Origin: VRUE01 sp040901495
Lineage (GTDB): Bacteria; Actinomycetota; Thermoleophilia; Solirubrobacterales; 70-9
DNA: 37,310 nucleotides
Direction of reading: 5' to 3'
NCBI GenBank assembly: GCA_040901495.1
Contig: JBBDYO010000025.1
Coordinates: 1-37,310 of the forward strand
A program made the translations under genes and the position numbers. This document shows positions 21,472 to 32,899 of this stretch, piece after piece. Each line of letters starts with the position of its first letter. Within the stretch, counting starts at the first letter, position 1. Under the pieces are notes generated by a model that did no database searches, was not told the DNA's origin, and saw only the letters and a program-made list of their open reading frames with translations.

Positions 21472-21912
21472 CTACTGGCTCGGCAGCGGCGAGCCGGCGA
21501 GCAGGAAGAACCAGGCGACAAAGACGAGCCCGGCGAGTAGGACCGATCCCATCAGGACCGCCTCGACGACGGTGGTGGTGCCCACCGGCGCCGTGGTGTC
21601 ACGCATGCTCTTCATCCAGCTCGGTCGCATCGGCGTCAGCCGGTTGGTGCCGGTGATCCGCATGTAGAGAGCGTTGAGCCGGCCGATGATCCAAGCGACG
21701 AGCAGGATCGAGATGATGATCCCGACGGCGACGACCGCATACGGGCCCTGGCTGGGGAACTGGGTGGAGGCGACCTTCGAGCCGATGTAGATCCAGCTCA
21801 GCGGGATCACCGTCCACAGCGACAGCGCCGCAAACAGCATCGCGACGAAGACCACACTTGCCGCAACGGCGCGACTGGCGCCGTGTGGATGTGTGGCTGT
21901 CTCCGGGGGCAT
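21472..21912 (-). CDS. Small integral membrane protein
   Basis: A 146-residue protein with three clear membrane helices (about residues 15-40, 55-80 and 115-140) and a short basic loop between the second and third. Family not recognised. It converges on the aminopeptidase gene and is divergent from ruvC, with about 110 bp between; I saw no recognisable SOS box there. Confidence 0.75.
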   Translation of the reverse strand: MPPETATHPHGASRAVAASVVFVAMLFAALSLWTVIPLSWIYIGSKVASTQFPSQGPYAVVAVGIIISILLVAWIIGRLNALYMRITGTNRLTPMRPSWMKSMRDTTAPVGTTTVVEAVLMGSVLLAGLVFVAWFFLLAGSPLPSQ

Positions 21913-22020
21913 CCTGCTTCATAGGATGGCAAACGGCACCCCGGAAGCCGATGGCCTTCGAGGCCTCGAAGAGCCCGTCGCGTAAAAGGCATCCGGGCCG
22001 TTTCACAGAATCAACCCGTT

Positions 22021-22551
22021 ATGCAAGTTGTAATGGGCATCGACCCGGGAGCGGCAAACCTCGGCTTCGGCATCGTCAGAGTCGAGGGGAATCGCATGGC
22101 TGCTCTCGATGGCGGCGTCGTCACCACGTCTGCGGAGCTGCCGCTCGAGCGGCGCCTGCAGCGGATCCACCGTGCCCTCGCGGAGCTGATCGCCTGGCAC
22201 GAGCCAAAGGCCCTGGCGCTCGAGGATGTCTACTTCGGCAAGAACGTCCGCTCGGCGATGGCGGTGGGACAGGCGAGCGGGGTCGCGATGCTGGCGGCCG
22301 CCGAACGCGAGGTCCCGTGCTTTGCCTACACGCCGCAGGCGATCAAGATGGCGGTCTGCGGGTCCGGCGCGGCCGGCAAGAAGCAGGTCCAGCGCATGGT
22401 CGGGACTCTGCTCGGCTTGCCCGATCCGCCAACTCCCGACCACGCCGCCGACGCGCTGGCAGTTGCGATCTGCCATGGCGGTGGCGCCGGTCGCCGGGAG
22501 GCGACCCAACTGGCCGATGCCGCGACAGCCGAGAGCAGGCTGGCGGGATGA
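22021..22551 (+). CDS. ruvC: Holliday junction resolvase RuvC
   Basis: A 176-residue endonuclease that cuts four-way DNA junctions. The RNase H fold is shown by MGIDPGAANLGFGIV (first catalytic Asp), LALEDVYFGKNVRSAMAVGQASGV (catalytic Glu), YTPQAIKMAVCGSGAAGKKQVQRMV and PTPDHAADALAVAICH (final Asp pair). The stop overlaps ruvA by 4 bp (ATGA). Confidence 0.97.
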   Translation: MQVVMGIDPGAANLGFGIVRVEGNRMAALDGGVVTTSAELPLERRLQRIHRALAELIAWHEPKALALEDVYFGKNVRSAMAVGQASGVAMLAAAEREVPCFAYTPQAIKMAVCGSGAAGKKQVQRMVGTLLGLPDPPTPDHAADALAVAICHGGGAGRREATQLADAATAESRLAG

Positions 22552-23144
22552 TCGCCGCCGTCCGGGGAGAGGTGATGGTGCGGCGTTCCGACCACGTGGT
22601 GATCGACGCCGCGGGCGTTGGGTACCGGCTCACGGTCTCATCCGAAACGCTGAAGTCGGTCCCCGCGATGGGGAGCGAGGCCTTCCTGCACACAGAGCTT
22701 GTCTCCCGCGAGGACTCGTTGGCCCTCTTCGGCTTTGCCTCCGAGGAGGAGCGCGATCTTTTTGGCCTGCTGACCTCGGTCAGCGGGATCGGCCCGAAGG
22801 TGGCGATCGCCGTGCTCTCGGGGGGCTCCGCCCGCGAGCTGTCGCGAGCGATAGCCGCCAGCGATGCAAAACGCTTCCAGGCTGTTCCGGGGATTGGGAA
22901 GCGAACCGCCGAGCGGATCATCGTCGAGCTTCGCGAGAAGGTCGCGGGGGCGCTCGAGGAGGACGTCGCTGCGGGAATCGCGGCGGGCGGCGGGGACACC
23001 CGCTCGCTGGCCCGCGACGGTCTCGTCGGCCTTGGCTACGCCCCGGCGGAGGCCGAGGAACTGCTGAACGGGGTCGAGGGCGCCAGTGCCGAGGACCTGA
23101 TCTCCACCGCGCTGCGCAAGGCCGGGACAAGTAGGGCCGCATGA
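22548..23144 (+). CDS. ruvA: Holliday junction branch migration protein RuvA
   Basis: A 198-residue junction-binding tetramer subunit. It has an N-terminal OB fold (MIAAVRGEVMVRRSDHVVIDAAGVGYRL), two helix-hairpin-helix motifs (LTSVSGIGPKVAIAVLS and FQAVPGIGKRTAERIIVEL) and a C-terminal domain III (GLVGLGYAPAEAEELL) that contacts RuvB. The start overlaps ruvC by 4 bp and the stop overlaps ruvB by 4 bp. Confidence 0.97.
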   Translation: MIAAVRGEVMVRRSDHVVIDAAGVGYRLTVSSETLKSVPAMGSEAFLHTELVSREDSLALFGFASEEERDLFGLLTSVSGIGPKVAIAVLSGGSARELSRAIAASDAKRFQAVPGIGKRTAERIIVELREKVAGALEEDVAAGIAAGGGDTRSLARDGLVGLGYAPAEAEELLNGVEGASAEDLISTALRKAGTSRAA

Positions 23145-24232
23145 GCGACTCGCCCGACATCGGATCTAATCGCATTCGAACGCCCGGGATCGAGGACGAG
23201 CCGGTTCCGGTGGATGCCGAGGTCCGCGTTCACGACGCTCGAGCCGACGTTCCCGACGAGGAGCTCGACCATTCGCTGCGCCCGCCGAGCCTGGCTGATT
23301 TCGTCAACCAGGAGCAGGTCACCGAACAGCTGGCGATCTTCATCGAGGCGGCGCGGGGGAGAGGCGAGCCGCTCGACCACGTCCTGTTGGCCGGCCCCCC
23401 GGGCCTTGGCAAGACCTCTCTCGCCCACATCGTCGCGGCTGAGATGGAAGTGCCGTTGGTCCAGACCGCCGGGCCGGCACTGGAGCGGAAGGCGGACATC
23501 GCCTCGTTCCTGACCGCCCTGGAGCCCGGCAGCGTCTTCTTCATCGACGAGATCCACCGCCTCGGCCGAGCCGTGGAGGAGACCCTCTACCCGGCGATGG
23601 AGGACAGCGAGCTTCCCGTGGTGCTCGGCCAGGGGGCCGGGGCGCGAACCGTCACGCTTCCGCTGCCACCGTTCACGCTGGTCGGCGCGACGACGCGCGC
23701 GGGCCTCCTGACGACGCCCCTGCGCGATCGCTTCGGGGTCTGCCACCGGTTCGAGCACTACAGCCCCGACCACCTGGCTGAGATCGTCGAGCGCTCGGCG
23801 CGGATCCTCGAGGTCGAGATCGACGCTGAGGGGGCGCGCACGATCGCCGAGCGCTCTCGCGGTACCCCGAGGGTTGCCAATCGCCTGCTCAAACGGGTTC
23901 GGGACTTCGCTCAGGTCAAGGGCCAGGGGGCGATCGACAGTGAGGTCGCGGCCGCCGCCCTGGCGATGCTCGAGGTCGACGCCAACGGGCTCGACCGGAG
24001 CGATCGCAACTTGCTCGAAACGGTCGCCTCCAAGTTTGCCGGCGGTCCGGTTGGCCTCTCGACCCTGGCCGTCGCGGTTGGCGAGGAGCACGACACGATC
24101 GAGGACGTGCTCGAGCCCTATCTGCTCCAGCAGGGTCTCTTGAAGCGCACCCCGCGTGGTCGCGTCCTCACTGAGCGGGCATATGAGCACCTTGGGATCC
24201 CAGCCCCCGAAGGAGCACGGAGCCTGTTCTGA
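23141..24232 (+). CDS. ruvB: Holliday junction DNA helicase RuvB
   Basis: A 363-residue AAA+ motor for branch migration. It has LRPPSLADFVNQEQV, Walker A GPPGLGKTSLAH, Walker B VFFIDEIHRLGR, sensor 1 VGATTRAGLLTTPLRDRF with the arginine finger, and a C-terminal winged helix (EPYLLQQGLLKRTPRGRVLTERA). There is a longer, acidic N-terminal extension (about 40 residues) than in many homologues. Confidence 0.97.
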   Translation: MSDSPDIGSNRIRTPGIEDEPVPVDAEVRVHDARADVPDEELDHSLRPPSLADFVNQEQVTEQLAIFIEAARGRGEPLDHVLLAGPPGLGKTSLAHIVAAEMEVPLVQTAGPALERKADIASFLTALEPGSVFFIDEIHRLGRAVEETLYPAMEDSELPVVLGQGAGARTVTLPLPPFTLVGATTRAGLLTTPLRDRFGVCHRFEHYSPDHLAEIVERSARILEVEIDAEGARTIAERSRGTPRVANRLLKRVRDFAQVKGQGAIDSEVAAAALAMLEVDANGLDRSDRNLLETVASKFAGGPVGLSTLAVAVGEEHDTIEDVLEPYLLQQGLLKRTPRGRVLTERAYEHLGIPAPEGARSLF

Positions 24233-24247
24233 GTAGCCTGTCGGGGA

Positions 24248-24739
24248 ATGCCATTCTTCATCTGCCCCAACTGCGGCAACCGGGAGGTCAGCTCAGACCG
24301 GACGGCGGGATTCAGCGCCCGTCCGAAGGGGTGCTCGAAGTGCGGATTCGGATTTGTCTTTGAGCTGCTCGACGACTATTACCCGGCGCCGAACGCCGCC
24401 TTCTTCGTCTGCGATCGGGAGGCGCGGGTGATCGATGCCGGCCGCGGGAGCTACGAGTTGACCGGGCTCACCGATGAGGACGTGATCGGGCGCCCGGTGA
24501 AGGAAGTCCTCGGGCTGCAGTGGCTGCGGGTCGACGACGCCCGCAAAGCCCGCGCGGGCAAGGCTGGGAACGGTGGCGGCGATCCGATCGAGACGTCGCT
24601 GGAGTGGGGGGTGCGATCGCTCGGCAAGCGGGTCTCCGTCAACGCGGAGGGCGACATTCCCGCCGAAGCGGTTGCCGACGTGTTTCCCGCCTACGACGAT
24701 GACGGCGGCCTGCTGCTCGTTCTGACTCCGGAGGGCTAG
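24248..24739 (+). CDS. Zinc-ribbon plus PAS-like protein
   Basis: A 163-residue protein. The N-terminal FICPNCGNREVS, then KGCSKCGFGF, is a four-cysteine zinc ribbon. The following PNAAFFVCDREARVIDAGRGSYELTGLTDEDVIGRPVKEVLGL is a PAS-type sensor fold. There are no output or membrane segments. It occupies the position between ruvB and secD where yajC commonly lies, but it is not a YajC (no membrane helix). A function linking sensing to secretion or repair is speculation. Confidence 0.7.
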   Translation: MPFFICPNCGNREVSSDRTAGFSARPKGCSKCGFGFVFELLDDYYPAPNAAFFVCDREARVIDAGRGSYELTGLTDEDVIGRPVKEVLGLQWLRVDDARKARAGKAGNGGGDPIETSLEWGVRSLGKRVSVNAEGDIPAEAVADVFPAYDDDGGLLLVLTPEG

Positions 24740-24746
24740 GGAAGCA

Positions 24747-27686
24747 GTGATCAGGCGCCGCGGCAATCTCTTCATCCTGCTCTTCGTCTTTCTCCTGATC
24801 GCCACCTCGCTGCTGGTGATCGCCACCAAGCCCACCAGGCTTGGCCTGGACCTGAAAGGAGGCGTCGAACTCGTCTACCAGGCGACGCCCACCGGGCAGG
24901 TCAAGGAGGTGACCAACGAAGACATCGATCGATCGATCGAAATCATCCGCGAGCGAATCGACCGCTTCGGCGTGGCCGAGCCGGAAGTCTCTCGCCTCGG
25001 CACCACCGAGATCTCGGTCAGCCTCCCCGACGTCACCAACGCCCAGCGCGCGATCGACCAGGTGGGGACGACCGCGCAGCTCCACTTCTACGACTGGGAA
25101 CCGAACCTGATCGGGCCCGAGCGGGCGATCGGCGGGACGCCGACACCCTCGCCGGGAGCGCTGAAAGAAGCAGAAGAGGAATGGGATGAGGCGGGGCGGC
25201 CGCCGAAAAAAGACGAAAACGCCCAGCTCGTGCTCTCAGGCGCCTTCCCGAACGCTTACAGCGCGGTCAAGCTGGCGGCGGAACAGCCGCCGAATCCCGA
25301 CTGCGGGGATTGCTCGACCAACAAAACCCGCTACTACCTGTTCAAGCGCGACAAAGACCATGAGCTGATCGCCGGCCCTGAGTTCAAGGAGAGGGATCTC
25401 TACATCAGCCCGACCGGGGAAAAACGCTCTCGTAAGGGGATCGTGCTCACCATTCCGCCGGGGACCATCGTCGTCTCCGAGCTGCCCTCGGATGCCAGCG
25501 GGGCGACCCTCGACGACGCAGACCCAGGCTGGTATGCGCTGAACGACGACCCGGCGCTGGCGGGAACCGACATCACCGACCCGAAGCAGGAAACCGACGA
25601 ATTCGGCGCGCCCAACGTCACCTTCAGCTTCACCGACGACGGCCAGCAGGCCTTCCAGGAAGTGACTCGCGCAATCGCCCTTCGCGGCCAGCAGAGGGCG
25701 ATCGGCTCCCCTTCGGGCGAAGAAGCCGAACAGCTGTCCGGCCACTTCGCCGTGGTGCTCGACAACGAGGTCAAGACCCGTCCGATTATCAACTTCAACG
25801 AGAACCCCGACGGCATCGACGGGCGGCTCGGAGCGCAGATCTCAGGTGGCTTCCAGGACATCCAGGAAGCCCAGGACATCGCCACCATCCTGCAGATCGG
25901 CGCCCTGCCGGTCAACCTGAAGCTGATCAGTCAGACCCAGGTCTCGGCCACTCTTGGCGAACAGGCGCTCGACCAGGGGCTGAAGGCCGGCCTGATCGGC
26001 CTTGCCCTGGTGATCCTCTTCCTCATCCTTTACTACCGCTTGCTCGGGGTCGTGGCGACCCTTGGCCTTGCGGTCTACGCGGCTGTCTTCTTTGCGCTGG
26101 TCGAGCTGATCCCGATCACGATGACCCTGCCGGGGATTGCCGGCCTGATCCTGACGATTGGCGTCGCCGCCGACGCCAACATCGTGATCTTCGAGCGAAT
26201 CAAAGAGGAAGTGCGGGCGGGTCGCAGCCTCCGGGCGTCGATCGCGGTGGGCTATCGCCGCGGCATCGGGACGATCATCGACGCAAACGTCATCACCCTG
26301 CTCACGGCGTTCATTCTCTTCGTGCTCGCCACGGCCGGCGTCAAAGGCTTCGCGTTCACCCTTTTCGTTGGAACGATTGTCTCGTTGTTCACCGCTGTCG
26401 TCTTCACCCAGGCCCTCCTCGGGGTCTTCGGGCGGGGGCTTTTGCTCAGCTCACCGCGTTTGGTTGGGGCGAGCGAGGAGGAGTCGAAGGTCAGGTGGCG
26501 CTTCAACTTCATCGGCGCCAGCCGCTGGTTCTTCTCCATATCGGGGGCGATCCTGGCGATCGGCGCGATCTCACTCGCCACGAATCAGCTCAACTTCGGC
26601 ATCGACTTCGAATCCGGCACGCGAATCAACTTTGCCCCCGAGCGCAGCTTGACGGTGGAAGACGTGAGGAGTGGGCTGGAGGAGGAGGGCCTGGGAGAGG
26701 CGGAGATTCAGGAAACCGAGAACGACCAGTTCGGCACTGGCTTCCAGATCCAGGCCAAGGAGCTGCAGCCCGAAGGAGTGGCGGAGGTGCGCGGGGCCCT
26801 GCAATCGGAGTTCGGCATCCAGCCGGGCAGCTTTGAAAACACCAGCATCGGCCCCACATTCGGGGCGCAGATAGCGCGCAGCGCCGTCCTCGCAATCATC
26901 TTCTCGCTGCTGCTTATCGCGGGCTACGTCGCGTTCCGTTTCGAAGCGAAGTACGCGGTGCCGGTGCTGATCGCGGTCGCCCACGACATCCTGATCACAG
27001 CCGGCGTCTATTCGCTGGCCGATCGCGAGGTGTCGAGCGCGACCGTGGCCGCCTTCCTAACCATCCTCGGATACTCGCTCTATGACTGCGTGATCGTCTT
27101 CGACCGGATCAGGGAGAACGTGCCGCGGATGCCGCGCGCTGCCTTCTCGCAGATCGTCAACCGCTCGATGAGCGAGGTGTTGACGCGGTCGCTGATCACC
27201 GGTCTCTCCTCGGTCTTCTTGGTCGGCATGCTGCTGGTCTTCGGCGGCACCACCCTGCAGGACTTTGCCTTCGCGATGATGGTCGGCATCTTCTCGGGTA
27301 CCTACTCGTCGATCTTCATCGCCTCGCCGGTGCTGAACGCGTGGAAGGAACGCGAGCTCGGCTTTGCCCGCCGCCATGACCGCATCGTCGAGGCCAGCGG
27401 CACGGTCCCGGCCTTCGCCGACGAAGTCGAGCTGGCAAAGCTGGAGGACGACTGGGCCACCGACGGGGAGATTCAGGAGCCTCCTCTGACACCGGAGGAG
27501 GCTCCGAAGTCGTCACCGACCGCGATGACCGCCGAGCAGCCTGGGGGCGACGGCGTGGCCGATGCCTCATCCGATGGTGAGCCGCCTACCGATGATTCCG
27601 ATCCTGACGCCGCGGTGCGTCAGGAGAGGGACGCACGCCGGCAGAAACGCCGACAGCAACGACGCAAGCACGGGAGGAACCGCTAG
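24747..27686 (+). CDS. secDF: Fused protein translocase subunit SecDF
   Basis: A 979-residue single-chain SecD-SecF, the proton-driven partner of SecYEG that helps pull proteins across the membrane. The SecD half has an N-terminal membrane helix, LGLDLKGGVELVY, a large outside P1 domain (including a CGDC pair) and a membrane block with ADANIVIFERIKEE. The SecF half has RWRFNFIGASRWFF, LNFGIDFESGTRINF and YDCVIVFDRIREN. About twelve membrane segments in total. The 180-residue C-terminal tail is acidic, then basic (RRQKRRQQRRKHGRNR). Many actinobacteria have two separate genes. Starts with GTG 24747, 8 bp after the upstream stop. Confidence 0.95.
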   Translation: MIRRRGNLFILLFVFLLIATSLLVIATKPTRLGLDLKGGVELVYQATPTGQVKEVTNEDIDRSIEIIRERIDRFGVAEPEVSRLGTTEISVSLPDVTNAQRAIDQVGTTAQLHFYDWEPNLIGPERAIGGTPTPSPGALKEAEEEWDEAGRPPKKDENAQLVLSGAFPNAYSAVKLAAEQPPNPDCGDCSTNKTRYYLFKRDKDHELIAGPEFKERDLYISPTGEKRSRKGIVLTIPPGTIVVSELPSDASGATLDDADPGWYALNDDPALAGTDITDPKQETDEFGAPNVTFSFTDDGQQAFQEVTRAIALRGQQRAIGSPSGEEAEQLSGHFAVVLDNEVKTRPIINFNENPDGIDGRLGAQISGGFQDIQEAQDIATILQIGALPVNLKLISQTQVSATLGEQALDQGLKAGLIGLALVILFLILYYRLLGVVATLGLAVYAAVFFALVELIPITMTLPGIAGLILTIGVAADANIVIFERIKEEVRAGRSLRASIAVGYRRGIGTIIDANVITLLTAFILFVLATAGVKGFAFTLFVGTIVSLFTAVVFTQALLGVFGRGLLLSSPRLVGASEEESKVRWRFNFIGASRWFFSISGAILAIGAISLATNQLNFGIDFESGTRINFAPERSLTVEDVRSGLEEEGLGEAEIQETENDQFGTGFQIQAKELQPEGVAEVRGALQSEFGIQPGSFENTSIGPTFGAQIARSAVLAIIFSLLLIAGYVAFRFEAKYAVPVLIAVAHDILITAGVYSLADREVSSATVAAFLTILGYSLYDCVIVFDRIRENVPRMPRAAFSQIVNRSMSEVLTRSLITGLSSVFLVGMLLVFGGTTLQDFAFAMMVGIFSGTYSSIFIASPVLNAWKERELGFARRHDRIVEASGTVPAFADEVELAKLEDDWATDGEIQEPPLTPEEAPKSSPTAMTAEQPGGDGVADASSDGEPPTDDSDPDAAVRQERDARRQKRRQQRRKHGRNR

Positions 27687-27689
27687 ATC

Positions 27690-27953
27690 ATGGCGCTAGT
27701 CGTCTGGTTCACGATGGGAATCGCCCTCTGGCACTTCACCATCTTCCTGCCGGACCGCTTCTGGCAGGGAATCGTCGGCGCGTTCATCGGCGCGGTGGTC
27801 GGCGCTGTCGCTTTCGGAGGGATCGTGGAACTGATTGTCGGGCGCGGGCTTGGGAACACCGACATCGGGACGGCGCTGATCGCGATCCCCGGAGTGGCGA
27901 TCGGCCTCGCCATCGTCTGGGTGATCGGCGTCCGTGGCGAACAGCGGGCCTAA
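27690..27953 (+). CDS. Small membrane protein, GlsB/YeaQ-like shape
   Basis: An 87-residue protein of three glycine-rich hydrophobic helices (WFTMGIALWHFTIFL, GIVGAFIGAVVGAVAFGGIVELIVG and IAIPGVAIGLAIVWVIGV). The glycine pattern resembles transglycosylase-associated/YeaQ-type membrane proteins, but identity is not certain. It begins 3 bp after the secDF stop and is surely cotranscribed. Confidence 0.7.
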   Translation: MALVVWFTMGIALWHFTIFLPDRFWQGIVGAFIGAVVGAVAFGGIVELIVGRGLGNTDIGTALIAIPGVAIGLAIVWVIGVRGEQRA

Positions 27954-28048
27954 GAACCTGTTCTAAATAAAGGCCCTCTAACGCGCCGCGCTTGCCTTCG
28001 GGATGCGCGCGAGGCGCTGTCCGGGGCGCTTCCTAGCCTGGTTGGGCT
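27954..28048. other. Short intergenic region before recJ with palindromes
   Basis: It contains AGAAC-CT-GTTCT, a 5+2+5 dyad directly after the upstream stop, and a GC-rich imperfect hairpin (GCGCCGCGC ... GCGCGAGGCGC). The 14-mer GCCTAAGAACCTGT that covers the stop is also found inverted at the end of the gene at 6423-6770. No clear promoter is seen. Confidence 0.4.
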
Positions 28049-30665
<2,617 letters not shown>

Positions 30666-30697
30666 AGCACAAGGAGCTGCTGGCCGACGTCTTTGCC

Positions 30698-32896
30698 GTG
30701 GTCGAGGAGTTCGACCTCGGCGCCGAGAAGGACGGTGCCAACGGTGCCCGCGAGGATGGGCTGGGCGCTGTCGAGATCGACCGCGAGGCGGTTTCGCGCG
30801 CCTTTGAGTTCGCCTGCGACCGCCATGCCGAGCAGATGCGCCGCTCGGGCGACGAGTTCATCACCCACCCCGTCGGCGTCGCACAGATATGCGCCGGGAT
30901 GCGACTCGACACGGCGACACTTTGCGCGGCGCTGCTGCACGACACCGTCGAGGACACCACCGCCAGCCTCGATGAGATCCGCAGCGAGTTCGGCGAGGAG
31001 ATCGCCCAGCTGGTCGACGGCGTCACCAAGCTGACCGGGATGACCTTCGAGAGCCGCGACGAGCGGCAGGCGGAGAACTACCGCAAGATGATGGTGGCGA
31101 TGGCCACCGACGTCAGGGTGATCCTGATCAAGCTGGCCGACCGGCTCCACAACATGCGCACGCTCGGCGCCCTGCCGAAGCAGAAACAGACGGCGAAGTC
31201 GCACGAGACGCTGGAGATCTACGCCCCATTGGCGCACCGGCTGGGGATCCACGCGATCAAGTGGGAGCTGGAGGACCTCGCCTTCGCCACCCTGCACCCG
31301 CGCAAGTACGCGGAGATCAAGCAGCTCGTCGCCCAGCAGCGCGACGAGCGCGAGTCCTATGTCTCCGACGCCGGCCAGTTCCTCGCCGAGGAGCTGGAGC
31401 AGGTCGGCATCGAGGCCGAGATCTCCGGCCGCGCCAAGCACTTCTACTCGATCTACACGAAGATGGCCAAGAAGGGCCGCGAGTTCAACGAGATCTTCGA
31501 CCTCACCGCGATGCGGGTGATCGTCGGCTCGGTCAAGGACTGCTACGGCGCGATCGGCGTCATCCACTCGCTCTGGAAGCCCCTGCCCGGGCGCTTCAAG
31601 GACTTCGTCGCGATGCCGAAGGCCAACATGTACCAGGCGCTTCACACGACTGTGATCGGGCCCGAAGGCAAGCCTCTGGAGATCCAGATCCGCACGGCCG
31701 AGATGCACAGCCTCGCCGAGTACGGGGTCGCCGCGCACGTCGCCTACAAAGAGGGGGGCGCCGACGACCCACAGCGGGAGAAGATGACCTGGCTGCGCCA
31801 CCTCGTCGAGGCCGAGGGCGACCAGGATCCGACCGAGTTCCTCGAGTCGCTGAAGGTCGACCTGTTCGAGGACGAGGTCTTCGTCTTCACCCCCAAGGGC
31901 GAGGTGAAAAACCTCTCCGCCGGCTCGACCCCGCTCGATTTCGCCTACGCGGTGCATACCGACGTCGGCCACCGCTGCGTTGGGGCCAAGGTCAACGGCA
32001 GCATCGTGCCGCTGCACTACCAGCTGCGCTCGGGCGACATCGTCGAGGTCCTGACGGCCAAACAGAAGCGCGGTCCCTCGCGCGATTGGCTCAACCTGGT
32101 GCGGACCAGCAGAGCCCGCAACAAGATTCGCGCCTTCTTTAAACAGGAGCGTCGCGAGGACGCGGAGCGAGACGGCCGCGAGGGCCTGGAAGAGGCCCTG
32201 CGCAAGCGGGGTCTGCCGATGCAGAAGCTGGCGATGTCGCCGCTGCTCGCGGACGTGATCCGCGAGATGGGCTTCCGCAAAGCAACCGAGTTCTACATCG
32301 CCCTGGGCCAGGGCAAGATCTCGAGCGGGGCCGTCGCGAACAAGCTGATGCAGAGGCTGAAGGCCGGCGAGGCGGTCGACGAGGACGAGCCGGTCGGCTT
32401 CGCGGGCGCCCGCGAGGACAAGGCGCGGCGGACCAAGGAGGCCTCGAGCTTTGGCATCAGCGTCAAGGGCGCTGAAAACGTCGCCGTGCGCCTGGCCAAG
32501 TGCTGCCGTCCGGTGCCCGGGGACGAGATCGCCGGCTATGTTTCGCTCGGGCGCGGCATCACCATCCACCGCACCGACTGCAAGAACGTCAAGGCGCTGA
32601 AAAAGGCGCCGGAAAGGTTCGTCGACGTCAGCTGGGACGGCGAGAACAAGGCCTCCTATCGAGTCGAGCTACGGGTCGACGCCTACGATCGCACCCGTCT
32701 GCTCGAGGATCTCTCGCGAACCTTCGCGGAGGCGGGGATCAACATCATCGGGGCGACTTGTACGACCAGGCAGCCGATGGTCACCAACCGCTTCGTCGTC
32801 GAGGTTGGCGACACCGAGCAGCTGAAACAGTGCATCTCCCGCCTGCGCAACGTCGAGTCCGTCTTCGACGCGTACCGAATCACCCCGGCCGGCTGA
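30698..32896 (+). CDS. rel: Bifunctional (p)ppGpp synthetase/hydrolase Rel
   Basis: A protein of 732 residues that makes and degrades the stringent-response alarmone. The hydrolase domain has CAALLHDTVEDT (HD motif). The synthetase domain has GRAKHFYSIYTKM, GRFKDFVAMPKANMYQALHT and EIQIRTAEMHSLAEYGVAAH. The RFKD sequence is the RxKD signature of bifunctional enzymes. TGS (VFVFTPKGEVKNLSAGSTPLDFAYAVHT), conserved-cysteine (RLAKCCRPVPGDEI) and ACT domains follow. The start is GTG 30698; the frame stays open upstream into the recJ end, so a somewhat earlier start is possible. No apt gene lies between recJ and rel. Confidence 0.95.
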   Translation: MVEEFDLGAEKDGANGAREDGLGAVEIDREAVSRAFEFACDRHAEQMRRSGDEFITHPVGVAQICAGMRLDTATLCAALLHDTVEDTTASLDEIRSEFGEEIAQLVDGVTKLTGMTFESRDERQAENYRKMMVAMATDVRVILIKLADRLHNMRTLGALPKQKQTAKSHETLEIYAPLAHRLGIHAIKWELEDLAFATLHPRKYAEIKQLVAQQRDERESYVSDAGQFLAEELEQVGIEAEISGRAKHFYSIYTKMAKKGREFNEIFDLTAMRVIVGSVKDCYGAIGVIHSLWKPLPGRFKDFVAMPKANMYQALHTTVIGPEGKPLEIQIRTAEMHSLAEYGVAAHVAYKEGGADDPQREKMTWLRHLVEAEGDQDPTEFLESLKVDLFEDEVFVFTPKGEVKNLSAGSTPLDFAYAVHTDVGHRCVGAKVNGSIVPLHYQLRSGDIVEVLTAKQKRGPSRDWLNLVRTSRARNKIRAFFKQERREDAERDGREGLEEALRKRGLPMQKLAMSPLLADVIREMGFRKATEFYIALGQGKISSGAVANKLMQRLKAGEAVDEDEPVGFAGAREDKARRTKEASSFGISVKGAENVAVRLAKCCRPVPGDEIAGYVSLGRGITIHRTDCKNVKALKKAPERFVDVSWDGENKASYRVELRVDAYDRTRLLEDLSRTFAEAGINIIGATCTTRQPMVTNRFVVEVGDTEQLKQCISRLRNVESVFDAYRITPAG

Positions 32897-32899
32897 GCC

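Noticed and set aside
21913..22020. SOS box in front of ruvC
   Set aside because: I scanned the 108-bp interval for GAAC-N4-GTTC and found none.
27952..27963. AGAACCTGTTCT upstream of recJ as an SOS (LexA) box
   Set aside because: Actinobacterial LexA sites need four bases between GAAC and GTTC; here there are two.
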